A stretch of 42,626 nucleotides of DNA, from contig CAJUDU010000018.1 in assembly GCA_910584935.1 (NCBI GenBank), forward strand, positions 1 to 42,626, in the 5' to 3' direction. Of this stretch, positions 7,634 to 14,939 are shown in pieces (positions within the stretch are counted from its first letter, which is position 1; the number at the start of each line of letters is the position of its first letter). A program made the translations under genes and the position numbers. Origin of the DNA: an uncultured Butyricicoccus sp. GTDB taxonomy: Bacteria > Bacillota > Clostridia > Oscillospirales > Butyricicoccaceae. Below the pieces are notes generated by a model. That model was given only the letters and a program-made list of their open reading frames with translations, was not told where the DNA came from and searched no databases.

Positions 7634-7710
7634 ATTCCCGATATGGCTTCGACACCCGTATAGGGAAAAAGCCCTGTTGCGCTGATCACGTAACAGGGCT
7701 TTCTTTTGTT
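7634..7710 (+). ncRNA. Candidate two-hairpin small RNA
   Basis: Directly after an extended -10 promoter come two strong hairpins. The first (7635-7667) pairs TTCCC with GGGAA and, past one mismatch, ATATGG with CCGTAT, closing a 9-base loop CTTCGACAC. The second (7668-7702) is a 14-bp stem, AAAGCCCTGTTGCG with CGTAACAGGGCTTT, loop CTGATCA, followed by a T-rich tail that fits a terminator. The transcript would be about 75 bases. No open reading frame with a ribosome binding site fits. I do not recognise an RNA family. It could be a free small RNA or a leader with nothing left to regulate. Confidence 0.45.
7668..7710 (+). terminator. Terminator of small RNA candidate
   Basis: A 14-bp stem with one G-T pair, loop CTGATCA, tail TCTTTTGTTT. 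On the minus strand the stem is also followed by five T, so it may also stop transcripts from cbiET. Confidence 0.75.
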
Positions 7711-7799
7711 TGATAAAATCACGAACAAATCTCATCCATTAAAAATGAAAAGCGCACACCTAAAATCATCTGCGAAAGAAATCTCGTATCCATTTACAA

Positions 7800-8984
7800 T
7801 CATTCTCCCGCACTGATTAAAAACATTGTACTCCCCGCCATCATTAGATTATATTTTCCAAGTGTGCGGGCACGTGAAATCAATAATTGACTAACTTCTA
7901 CATTTTTAAAGCGCAATGTGCTAAATGCCATTTGTGCTTCACTGAGCCGCTCCAAACTATCTGCGGCAGCGACAACTCTTACATGGGGATTTTTTTCTTT
8001 CAGGATATGCAGGTTTTCCCGCAGACTGCCAGCACTGGCGCTGATAAATACCGCATCCGGAGCAGGTAATGGTTCCATCGCTGCCTTACCTTCCCCGCGT
8101 GCAATCCGCACATTCCAGCAACCAAGGGCTTGCCGGTTGCGTGCAATCAGGTCAACTGCTGCCGCATGATTTTCTACCGCATAGACTCGCCCGCCGTACA
8201 CTTTGTGTGCAAGTTCCATTGATACCGCGCCATTGCCCGCGCCCAGGTCATATACCACATGGTTTGGACGCACTGACAATAAATTTACCGCGTGCCACCG
8301 CACTTCCTGCGGCAATGTTGGCATTGTTTCATCTATCAGCAAATCTTCATCGAACACCGGACGCAAAGGGTCTGTTGCCTGCGCATTCACCAGCAGCATC
8401 ACTGCGGGCATCGGAAAAGCCTTGCCGCGCAGGTTCTGTGCCGCAGTGTCAACAATCTGTTCTTTTCCTGTTGCCAGCCTAGAGCCTGCGACAACACGCA
8501 GGCTGCCAAGCCCACTGGTACATAATTCCGTGCAGACTGCCCCTACGCCGCGTTTGCTATCCAGCAGTAAAAATACCTTATGATGATACGATACTTCTGC
8601 TAACAGGTCGCATTTGCCGTCTTCCCGCCAAACTGCATCATCATAGCTTTCCCCGATCTGGGCACATAAATACTGCACACTGCTAATGCCTGGATAAACC
8701 GAAACCTCCCCAAAAGAACGCAGACTGTCTGCAAGCTGCTGCATCCCGCTGAAAAACCCAGCTTCCCCATTCATCACAACTGCAATATGTTTTGCTTTGG
8801 ACTCAGCTGCACACATTGCCAGCGCCTCTACCGGGCATAGCTTCCAATCCTTTCGCAATGTTGCCAGCCCGCCAGCAACGCGCCCACAGGCAAACGCTTC
8901 ATCTGCTTTTATAATTTCTTTCCTTGCCCGTTCGGTCAGCAAACCAGGCTGCCCTGGCCCTGCACTGACAATGGAAATTTTCAT
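7800..8984 (-). CDS. cbiET: Precorrin-6Y C5,15-methyltransferase, CbiE-CbiT fusion
   Basis: A 394-residue fusion that adds methyl groups at C5 and C15 of the corrin ring and removes the ring C acetate carboxyl during cobalamin synthesis. Residues 1-200 are the CbiE part, a tetrapyrrole methylase with the motif GPGQPGLLT near the start and VMNGEAGFFSG for binding S-adenosylmethionine. Residues about 210-394 are the CbiT part, with the methyl donor motif VYDLGAGNGAVSMEL. The start at 8984 follows GGGAGGAA; an upstream in-frame codon at 9041 has no such site. It has its own promoter at 9048-9076. No other cobalamin gene lies in the window, and the roughly 60-base leader is too short for a cobalamin riboswitch. 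Confidence 0.93.
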   Translation of the reverse strand: MKISIVSAGPGQPGLLTERARKEIIKADEAFACGRVAGGLATLRKDWKLCPVEALAMCAAESKAKHIAVVMNGEAGFFSGMQQLADSLRSFGEVSVYPGISSVQYLCAQIGESYDDAVWREDGKCDLLAEVSYHHKVFLLLDSKRGVGAVCTELCTSGLGSLRVVAGSRLATGKEQIVDTAAQNLRGKAFPMPAVMLLVNAQATDPLRPVFDEDLLIDETMPTLPQEVRWHAVNLLSVRPNHVVYDLGAGNGAVSMELAHKVYGGRVYAVENHAAAVDLIARNRQALGCWNVRIARGEGKAAMEPLPAPDAVFISASAGSLRENLHILKEKNPHVRVVAAADSLERLSEAQMAFSTLRFKNVEVSQLLISRARTLGKYNLMMAGSTMFLISAGE

Positions 8985-9047
8985 ATTCCGATTTCCTCCC
9001 GATTCTATATGCAAAATACATTTTATTTTATGGCAATACACTTATTC

Positions 9048-9076
9048 AGTATAGCAAATCCCCCCGGACAAGTAAA
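9048..9076 (-). promoter_or_regulatory. cbiET promoter
   Basis: On the minus strand TTTACT, 17 bases, TATACT, with TG one base ahead of the -10. Confidence 0.6.
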
Positions 9077-9101
9077 GCATAAGAATAAACATCCAGCACA
9101 C

Positions 9102-9134
9102 AAAAGCAGCCTGGCACATATGGTACCAGGCTGC
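9102..9134 (-). terminator. Terminator of the symporter gene
   Basis: GCAGCCTGG pairs perfectly with CCAGGCTGC, 11-base loop. On the minus strand TTTT follows; on the plus strand a T-rich run also follows, so it may work both ways. Confidence 0.8.
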
Positions 9135-9175
9135 CTTTATTTTTACTGTTTATGAAGCTGAAATCTAAAAAAACT

Positions 9176-10894
9176 TTAATCCACGACTTGATGATAAGCC
9201 GATGTAGAATCCTTTTGCAGCGAACGCTGATAAGTGCTTACCTCACCTTTGCCAAAGCCAAGCGGGGAGAATACAATGTAAGCAACTACCATGACTATCA
9301 ATGTTGCTGCTGCCCAGAACTTGCCGGTCTTCCATGGCGTCAAATCAACTGCGCCAACATCCTGCAATTCGAAATCCTTCGGACGTGGGTTTTTCTTGAC
9401 GATAACCCACATCAGCAGCATATCAAAGACAAACAGAACGGCTGTGAAGTACAGGTAATGGATATTTTCCAGGAATGGGATAACATTGCGCAAACCAAAT
9501 TGCAGCGTGAAATACAGCACAACGTGTACCGGAATTACAATCTTTGCCGCATTAGACGGAACCTTCTTCCAGAAGAAACCGCACAGCAGGCATACAAAAA
9601 TGGGCGTATTGAATGCCGCAAATGCAGAGTTTACAAAGCTTGTAATGCCGCCCATATACAGCATGAATGGAGACATAACTGTGGAAACAATCGCAACAAC
9701 TGTGCCAAAATTCTGGCCAACCTTAACCATATGGGCATCAGAAGCTGTTGGATTGAAAATCGGGCGATGGATATCCAGTGCATAAATTGTGGATGCAGAG
9801 TTTAAAACCGAGTTGAAAGATGAAAGGATCGCACCAAACATAACCGCTGCAAAGAACCCAAGGATTGGCTTCGGCATAACCTGTGCAACCAGCATCGGAT
9901 ATGCAGAGTCGCCGCTGCCCCAATCCTGGCCAGCATATGCCATACTTGCAATAACACCCGGCACAACGATAATAAGCGGGGTCATAATCTTCAGGAAGCC
10001 TGCAAAGACAGCACCCTTCTGGGCTTCCTTCAGGTTTTTCGCGCCAAATGTACGCTGGATAATCGACTGGTTGGTTGCCCAATAGTACATATTATTTACC
10101 AGCAACCCTGTGAACAGCAATGGCCATGGGAGCCAAGGTTCTGGGGTGTTCGGTTCATTGATTGCATTAAGCATTGCCGGGTCTACATGTAAAAACTTAT
10201 CAAAGCCATCTGCAAAGCTGCCATCGCCACCAAGCTGCCCGGAAAGGAACATCATCCCGAAAACCGGTACCAGCAAGCCGCCGACAATCAGCCCCAAGCC
10301 ATTGATGGAGTCTGACAAAGCAATTGCCTTCAAGCCGCCAAAGATTGCATAAATCGAACCAACAATCGCAGTGGCAACACAAACGATTGCAATCGCGGTG
10401 AATTTGCTGACATGAAGGATTTGATCCAATCCAAAAATATTGACAAACACTTGCGCGCCTGCATATAAGATATTTGGCAACATGATGACAACATAGGATA
10501 AAAGTACAATAATGGATACCATGCGGCGAGTACCGGAATCGTAGCGCTGTTCAAAGAACTGCGGCACGGTGGTCAAACCGGTTTTCAGGTAGCGCGGCAT
10601 CAGGACAAATGCCAGAATAACCAACGCAACGGCTGAAGTGACTTCCCAGCCCATGGTACTCATACCAACGCGGACTGCCTGCCCGTTGTTGCCGACAAGC
10701 TGCTCTGCTGAAAGGTTTGTCATCAGCAACGAGCCTGCAATAACCGGACCGGTCAGGCTGCGGCCGCCAAGGTAGTAGCCGTCCTGGGTATCAAGGTTAT
10801 CACCCTTTGTTTTCCACCAGGACACAATTGCGACAAATGCGGTAAATGCCACAAAGGTGATTGCTGTAAATGCCAGAGAATTTACGAAATTCAT
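9176..10894 (-). CDS. Sodium:solute symporter (SSS family)
   Basis: A 572-residue inner-membrane transporter with about 14 predicted membrane helices. The N-terminal region shows the family pattern DGYYLGGRSLTGPVIAGSLL and NLSAEQLVGNNG, and helix 5 has the conserved run IYAIFGGLKAIALSDSING. These place it in the solute:sodium symporter family, closest in feel to YidK/SglT-type sugar symporters; the substrate is inferred and could be a sugar or a related polyol. It is a single-gene unit with an unusually long, structured leader (10895-11073), a promoter at 11080-11108 containing a perfect palindrome, and a terminator downstream. A LacI-type regulator gene lies immediately upstream in the same direction, which supports sugar control. 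Confidence 0.93.
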   Translation of the reverse strand: MNFVNSLAFTAITFVAFTAFVAIVSWWKTKGDNLDTQDGYYLGGRSLTGPVIAGSLLMTNLSAEQLVGNNGQAVRVGMSTMGWEVTSAVALVILAFVLMPRYLKTGLTTVPQFFEQRYDSGTRRMVSIIVLLSYVVIMLPNILYAGAQVFVNIFGLDQILHVSKFTAIAIVCVATAIVGSIYAIFGGLKAIALSDSINGLGLIVGGLLVPVFGMMFLSGQLGGDGSFADGFDKFLHVDPAMLNAINEPNTPEPWLPWPLLFTGLLVNNMYYWATNQSIIQRTFGAKNLKEAQKGAVFAGFLKIMTPLIIVVPGVIASMAYAGQDWGSGDSAYPMLVAQVMPKPILGFFAAVMFGAILSSFNSVLNSASTIYALDIHRPIFNPTASDAHMVKVGQNFGTVVAIVSTVMSPFMLYMGGITSFVNSAFAAFNTPIFVCLLCGFFWKKVPSNAAKIVIPVHVVLYFTLQFGLRNVIPFLENIHYLYFTAVLFVFDMLLMWVIVKKNPRPKDFELQDVGAVDLTPWKTGKFWAAATLIVMVVAYIVFSPLGFGKGEVSTYQRSLQKDSTSAYHQVVD

Positions 10895-10938
10895 AATCTA
10901 CCCCTCTTGTCTTTTCAGTATTCTTTTCTTCTGCTGCA

Positions 10939-11059
10939 TATACAATGCCTCAATTTGTATACGCTGCTTGCCTTGCTTTACAGCAAGGGATGCGCCTCCT
11001 TTCTAACAGATTTCCGGCAAGCCGGATTTCTGGATGCACGCATTTTTCTGCGTGCATCC
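10939..11059 (-). other. Structured 5' leader of symporter mRNA
   Basis: Four hairpins in order of transcription: GGATGCACGC/GCGTGCATCC (perfect 10 bp, 8-base loop), an interrupted 9-bp stem closing on CCGG/CCGG, CCTTGCT/AGCAAGG (loop of 4) and TATACAA/TTGTATA. An AAAGGAGG motif lies between the second and third hairpins, over 100 bases before the ATG at 10894. I do not recognise a known riboswitch. Confidence 0.5.
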
Positions 11060-11079
11060 TTGGGTCTTTTGCTATATAT

Positions 11080-11108
11080 AGAATAACACAGCGTTCAAAT
11101 GAACGCAA
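11080..11108 (-). promoter_or_regulatory. Symporter promoter with palindromic operator
   Basis: On the minus strand TTGCGT, 17 bases, TATTCT. The spacer contains the perfect palindrome GCGTTCAAATGAACGC (11091-11106), which overlaps the -35. A bound protein there would block polymerase. The LacI-type regulator encoded at 11277-12296 is the natural candidate. Confidence 0.65.
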
Positions 11109-11233
11109 TAGAGAATTTGCACTTTTCACAATTTTCGTTTCGTTTCACAAAATAATTATATATAACTTGTGCATTTTGCTAAGAAATATGCACGCACATA
11201 AAGCAAAATGTGCATGTGTGCACGCTAAGGCAT

Positions 11234-11263
11234 AAAAAAATCCCGGATTCTGAGAATCCGGGA
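11234..11263 (-). terminator. Terminator of LacI-type gene
   Basis: TCCCGGATTC pairs perfectly with GAATCCGGGA around a 3-base loop, followed by seven T on the minus strand. It begins 14 bases after the gene. Confidence 0.93.
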
Positions 11264-11276
11264 CATAAAACTACGT

Positions 11277-12296
11277 TTAAATATTATATTTCGTCTTAAT
11301 TGCCAGTTCTGTGTACATCAGCTCACGGGGCGGTTTCTGCCCAAAAGCAAGGAACTGGTGTAAAATATGCAAGGATTGGAATCCTTGTGTATAAGCATCC
11401 TGGTCAAGCACTATGCTGACCCGGTCATCTAATAAATCCTGGTAATTCTGTGGGTTTAAATCAAAGGCGATAATCCGTACTTTCCCTTCCAACCCTACTT
11501 TACGAAGTGCATCGCACACACCGTGCTGTCCATTTGCCGCAACATAAACCCCCTTTAGGTTCGGATGCCGTTCCAGTGCGTGCAATGTGATCTCATAAGC
11601 AAAATCATCCCGGTTAAAGCAGGTCTGCAGTGATAATAGGGTAATATTGGGCGCGATTTTCTCAATTTCCTCCATAAAGCTGGTATACCGCAACTTATGT
11701 GCATATTGGGTCAGGTGCGCGGTAATTGGCAACACTTCTCCACCGTCTGGCAACATCAAATTCATCAGCCCTGCCGCTGCACGCCCAGCGCGTGCATTAT
11801 CCATACCAATATAGCAAAGCCGTTTGCTAACCAACAGATCCCCGTTGAAAATCACAACTGGGATGCCCTGATCTTCTAACAGATCTACCATTTCGCACAC
11901 TTCCGGGTCACTGGTTGGTGAGATTGCCAGCCCGTGGATGCCTGCATCCAATAATTCACGGATGCACGCAAGCTGACGTTGCCCATCAAACTGTTCCTGC
12001 TCCCGAATCAACACTTCAACCCCATGCGCACGCAATTCTTCTGCGGCTGCACGCGCCCCCTGTGCAGTCATTTGCATGGTCAAAGTTTCGATTGAAGGGA
12101 GAATAATCCCTATTTTCAGTTCCTTTTCCCGGCTTGGACGCTGCTCAATATGATAAGCATACCCCATTTCATCCGCAATCTTCCGGATGCGTGCAGATAC
12201 TTCCGGGTTGACACGCCCGCGGTTGTGCAATGCGCGGTCCACTGTGCCGCGTGATACACCCGCAATTTCTGCAATCTGCTGCAAAGTAACTGCCAT
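11277..12296 (-). CDS. LacI-family transcriptional regulator
   Basis: A 339-residue repressor-type regulator. Residues 1-50 hold the helix-turn-helix (LQQIAEIAGVSRGTVDRALH) and hinge helix; about 60-330 form a periplasmic-binding-protein fold (KIGIILPSIE, then IHGLAISPTSD, GIPVVIFNGDL, GVYVAANGQHG, IAFDLNPQNY) of the sugar-binding type. The start at 12296 is chosen because GGAGGGG sits just before it and inside the longer reading frame that begins at 12314. Its promoter is at 12338-12366 and its terminator at 11234-11263. It is transcribed toward the symporter gene and probably controls it through the palindrome at 11091-11106. The inducer is not known. Confidence 0.93.
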   Translation of the reverse strand: MAVTLQQIAEIAGVSRGTVDRALHNRGRVNPEVSARIRKIADEMGYAYHIEQRPSREKELKIGIILPSIETLTMQMTAQGARAAAEELRAHGVEVLIREQEQFDGQRQLACIRELLDAGIHGLAISPTSDPEVCEMVDLLEDQGIPVVIFNGDLLVSKRLCYIGMDNARAGRAAAGLMNLMLPDGGEVLPITAHLTQYAHKLRYTSFMEEIEKIAPNITLLSLQTCFNRDDFAYEITLHALERHPNLKGVYVAANGQHGVCDALRKVGLEGKVRIIAFDLNPQNYQDLLDDRVSIVLDQDAYTQGFQSLHILHQFLAFGQKPPRELMYTELAIKTKYNI

Positions 12297-12337
12297 AATT
12301 CTGCTCCCCTCCACTCATTTTTAATCTCTATAATCAT

Positions 12338-12366
12338 ACAATACCACAATCTTACGATAAATTCAA
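12338..12366 (-). promoter_or_regulatory. Promoter of LacI-type gene
   Basis: On the minus strand TTGAAT, 17 bases, TATTGT, with TG one base before the -10. Confidence 0.65.
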
Positions 12367-12407
12367 CTTGTTTTCTTGGTTTAGCAGGAAATTCACATTT
12401 CCTTTAC

Positions 12408-12440
12408 AAAAGCCGCACGCATAATTTGCGTGCGGCTTTT
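12408..12440 (-). terminator. Second hairpin downstream of nfnB
   Basis: AAAAGCCGCACGCA pairs perfectly with TGCGTGCGGCTTTT (14 bp, loop of 5). It lies 60 bases past the main nfnB terminator, just upstream of the LacI-type gene promoter, and probably acts as a back-up. Confidence 0.7.
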
Positions 12441-12499
12441 GCGCCCAGCATTTTATCCTGTTGGGCGATGCGTGCAAATGCCCTTTGGCTGCCTGCGGC

Positions 12500-12535
12500 A
12501 AAAAAAGGGCTGGAGCACCGCTGCCCCAACCCTTT
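12500..12535 (-). terminator. nfnAB operon terminator
   Basis: A 14-bp stem (AAAGGGTTGGGGCA with TGCTCCAGCCCTTT, two wobble pairs, loop GCGG) followed on the minus strand by seven T, 18 bases after the nfnB stop. Confidence 0.92.
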
Positions 12536-12553
12536 ATCATCAGGTTATGTTGT

Positions 12554-13945
12554 TCAGTTTTTCTTCTGAATGTATTCATCCATTGCGGCAGCGGCGCGCT
12601 TGCCTGCGCCCATTGCGAGGATAACAGTTGCTGCACCAGTGACTGCGTCACCGCCTGCAAATACGCCATCTTTGGATGTGATACCGTGTTCTTCATCCGC
12701 AACAATACAGCCTTTGCGGTTTGTTTCCAAACCTGGGGTGGTTTTGCGAATCAGCGGATTTGGGCTGGTACCGATTGCTGCAATCACGCAGTCCAAATCA
12801 AGGGTAAATTCGCTGCCTTCCACTGGGATTGGACGACGGCGCCCAGAAGCATCCGGCTCACCGAGTTCCATCTGCTGGCACTTCATGCCAGTTACATTAT
12901 AGTTCTCATCGGCTAAAACTTCCAGCGGCGCAGTCAGGAATTTAAACACAATGCCTTCTTCTTTGGCATGATGGATTTCTTCCAAACGTGCGGGCAGTTC
13001 TTTTTCGGAGCGGCGGTAAACAATATAAACCTCTTCCGCGCCCATGCGCTTCGCGCAGCGTGCAGCATCCATTGCGACATTGCCGCCGCCAACAACCGCA
13101 ACTTTATTTGCGTGTAAAATAGGTGTATCCGCATTTTCCTTGTAAGCTTTCATCAGGTTGATACGTGTCAGGTATTCATTTGCTGAATAGACACCATTTG
13201 CGTTTTCACCCGGCACGCCGATAAAGGACGGCAAACCCGCGCCAGAACCGACAAAAATCGCTTCATAACCATCTGCAAACAGTTCATCAATGGTTTCGGA
13301 GCGCCCAACGACAAAGTTGAGCACAAATTGGACGCCCAAATCTTTCAGCGTATCAATTTCTTTCTGCACGATTTCCTTGGGCAGACGGAATTCCGGGATA
13401 CCATACATCAGCACGCCGCCCGCGGTGTGCAGCGCTTCAAATACAGTAACTGCATAGCCCATGCGTGCAAGGTCACCCGCGCAAGTCAAACCAGCAGGGC
13501 CAGCGCCAACAACAGCAACTTTATGGCCATTTGCCGCAGGCTTTTCGGTTTTTTCGCTGCTGTTTTCGCGTGCGTAGTCAGCGACAAAGCGTTCCAAGCG
13601 TCCAATGGCAACCGGTTCGCCTTTAATACCGCGCACACAGTGGCATTCGCACTGGCTTTCCTGCGGGCATACACGACCGCATACGGCTGGCAGAGAAGAG
13701 GTTTCCTTAATCTTCGCAGCAGCTTCCAGGAATTTTCCTTCTGCCACCAGCGCGATAAAGTCTGGAATTTTAACCTGTACCGGGCAGCCTGTGATACAGG
13801 GCTTATTTTTGCAGTTCAGGCAGCGCTGTGCTTCTTCCACAGCCATTTCAGCGGTATAGCCCAGCGTGACTTCCTCAAAATTCTTATTGCGGACATTGGG
13901 GTCCTGTTCCGGCATAGGCATTTTTTTCGGGTTCATATTTGCCAT
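12554..13945 (-). CDS. nfnB: NfnB, large subunit of NADH-dependent ferredoxin:NADP+ oxidoreductase
   Basis: A 463-residue flavoprotein with the fold of the glutamate synthase small subunit, often annotated as GltA or GltD. With NfnA it couples NADH and reduced ferredoxin oxidation to NADP+ reduction by electron bifurcation. The N-terminal domain carries two 4Fe-4S cysteine sets (CLNCKNKPCITGCP near residue 42 and CGRVCPQESQCECHC near 89). A first FAD motif, VVGAGPAGLTCAGDLARMG, starts near 145 and a second dinucleotide motif, AVVGGGNVAMDAARCA, near 283. The start, ATG at 13945, comes one base after the nfnA stop with AGGAGG inside nfnA, so the two are translated together. The call as NfnB rather than glutamate synthase rests on the adjacent nfnA; no glutamate synthase large subunit is present. 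Confidence 0.92.
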   Translation of the reverse strand: MANMNPKKMPMPEQDPNVRNKNFEEVTLGYTAEMAVEEAQRCLNCKNKPCITGCPVQVKIPDFIALVAEGKFLEAAAKIKETSSLPAVCGRVCPQESQCECHCVRGIKGEPVAIGRLERFVADYARENSSEKTEKPAANGHKVAVVGAGPAGLTCAGDLARMGYAVTVFEALHTAGGVLMYGIPEFRLPKEIVQKEIDTLKDLGVQFVLNFVVGRSETIDELFADGYEAIFVGSGAGLPSFIGVPGENANGVYSANEYLTRINLMKAYKENADTPILHANKVAVVGGGNVAMDAARCAKRMGAEEVYIVYRRSEKELPARLEEIHHAKEEGIVFKFLTAPLEVLADENYNVTGMKCQQMELGEPDASGRRRPIPVEGSEFTLDLDCVIAAIGTSPNPLIRKTTPGLETNRKGCIVADEEHGITSKDGVFAGGDAVTGAATVILAMGAGKRAAAAMDEYIQKKN

Positions 13946-13946
13946 C

Positions 13947-14792
13947 TTATTTGACCTCCTGCTTCATCAGATTGCATTCATGGCGTTCAATTGCCGCCTT
14001 TTCCTGCGCCTTGTACATTGCACCACGGCGCATGGAGCCATCAAAATCAACCAGGTGGCCATCAAAGTCCGGACCATCGACACAAGCAAACTTGGTTTCG
14101 CCGCCAACCGTCAAACGGCAGCCGCCGCACATACCGGTACCATCCACCATAATGGTATTCATCGAAACGATTGTTTTGATACCATAAGGGCGAGTGGTTT
14201 CAGAAACAAACTTCATCATAATCATTGGGCCAATTGCAATAACTGCATCATACTGGTTGCCAGCATCAATCAGTTCTTTGAGCACTTCGGTAACCAATGC
14301 TTTTCTGCCGTTCGAGCCATCGTCTGTTACAATGTACAAGTTTGTACTTGCCGCTTTCATTTCATCTTCAAGGATGATGATATCTTTGTTGCGGAAGCCT
14401 GCAATCAAATCGACTTCTGCGCCCATTTCGTGCAGTTTTTTCGCTTGCGGATAAGCGATTGCACAGCCAAGACCGCCGCCGACCACAGCAACCTTTTTCA
14501 GTCCGTCAAGTTCGCTTGCAATACCGAGCGGACCGACAAAATCATGCAGACAGTCGCCTTCGTTCATTTGGCCAAGTGCCATAGTCGTTGCGCCGACTTC
14601 CTGGAAAATAATTGTAATTGTGCCTTTTTCGCGGTCATATTCCGCAATCGTCAGCGGGATGCGTTCACCATCTTCACTAACGCGCAGGATGATAAACTGA
14701 CCAGGCTCTGCCTTGCGCGCAACATTTGGCGCGTCAATGACCATCAGCTTGGTATTTACATTTAATATTTTTTTCTTTAGAATCTGGTACAT
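13947..14792 (-). CDS. nfnA: NfnA, small subunit of ferredoxin:NADP+ oxidoreductase
   Basis: A 281-residue FAD/NAD-binding protein related to the dihydroorotate dehydrogenase electron-transfer subunit. Residues 1-100 form the FAD-binding barrel (PGQFIILRVSEDGERIPLTI), 100-225 the pyridine nucleotide domain (VAVVGGGLGCAIAYP), and the C-terminal part has the 2Fe-2S motif MVDGTGMCGGCR followed by FACVDGPDFDG. In the known Thermotoga NfnA structure one ligand of this cluster is aspartate, and an Asp precedes the first Cys here. The ATG at 14792 follows AGAGGAGG. It is the first gene of the nfnAB operon, behind a near-consensus promoter at 14820-14848. The pair balances NADH, NADPH and ferredoxin in fermenting anaerobes. 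Confidence 0.93.
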   Translation of the reverse strand: MYQILKKKILNVNTKLMVIDAPNVARKAEPGQFIILRVSEDGERIPLTIAEYDREKGTITIIFQEVGATTMALGQMNEGDCLHDFVGPLGIASELDGLKKVAVVGGGLGCAIAYPQAKKLHEMGAEVDLIAGFRNKDIIILEDEMKAASTNLYIVTDDGSNGRKALVTEVLKELIDAGNQYDAVIAIGPMIMMKFVSETTRPYGIKTIVSMNTIMVDGTGMCGGCRLTVGGETKFACVDGPDFDGHLVDFDGSMRRGAMYKAQEKAAIERHECNLMKQEVK

Positions 14793-14819
14793 TTCAAACC
14801 TCCTCTATCAATCGAATCT

Positions 14820-14848
14820 ATTATACTATTTCAAACCTGCTTTTTCAA
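14820..14848 (-). promoter_or_regulatory. nfnAB promoter
   Basis: On the minus strand TTGAAA, 17 bases, TATAAT: perfect -10, two mismatches in the -35. Confidence 0.85.
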
Positions 14849-14911
14849 GGCAATTTAGCAAAACCTTTTGGTGTTTTATGCTGATATTTGCATAACTATT
14901 TGGTGCGCATG

Positions 14912-14939
14912 AAAAAAGCCGCTGCCAAAGGCAAGGGTT
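14912..14939 (-). terminator. Weak terminator of amidase gene
   Basis: TGCC/GGCA closes a 3-base loop and, across a small internal loop, GGTT pairs with AGCC. Six T follow on the minus strand. The stop codon of the gene lies inside the stem. Confidence 0.5.

Larger units (their letters stand above)
7494..7799. other. Intergenic stretch after tRNA-Ala
   Basis: This 306-base interval holds the tRNA terminator (7502-7533), a candidate promoter (7599-7627) and a candidate two-hairpin small RNA (7634-7710). In 7711-7799, next to the end of cbiET, I see nothing further. Confidence 0.6.
10895..11276. other. Symporter leader and control region
   Basis: This 382-base stretch has no credible gene. 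From right to left it holds the terminator of the LacI-type gene (11234-11263), GTGCA/TGCAC-rich repeats (11169-11226), the symporter promoter with a 16-base palindrome (11080-11108) and a leader of about 180 bases with four hairpins: 11032-11059, 11007-11032, 10971-10988 and 10939-10961. Confidence 0.7.

Noticed and set aside
7640..7665. tmRNA start, from GGCTTCGACA
   Set aside because: The motif resembles the tmRNA 5' region, but there is no tag reading frame and no 3' tRNA-like half, and the RNA ends after about 75 bases.
8985..9105. Cobalamin riboswitch before cbiET
   Set aside because: The leader is about 60 bases and has no B12-box-like sequence; the class needs about 200 bases.
12554..13945. 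Glutamate synthase small subunit
   Set aside because: The fold is shared, but the coupled upstream gene is NfnA and no large subunit is present, so NfnB is the better call.
13866..14765. 299-codon plus-strand open frame
   Set aside because: It is antisense to nfnA and the start of nfnB, with unlikely composition; it is a shadow of real coding sequence.
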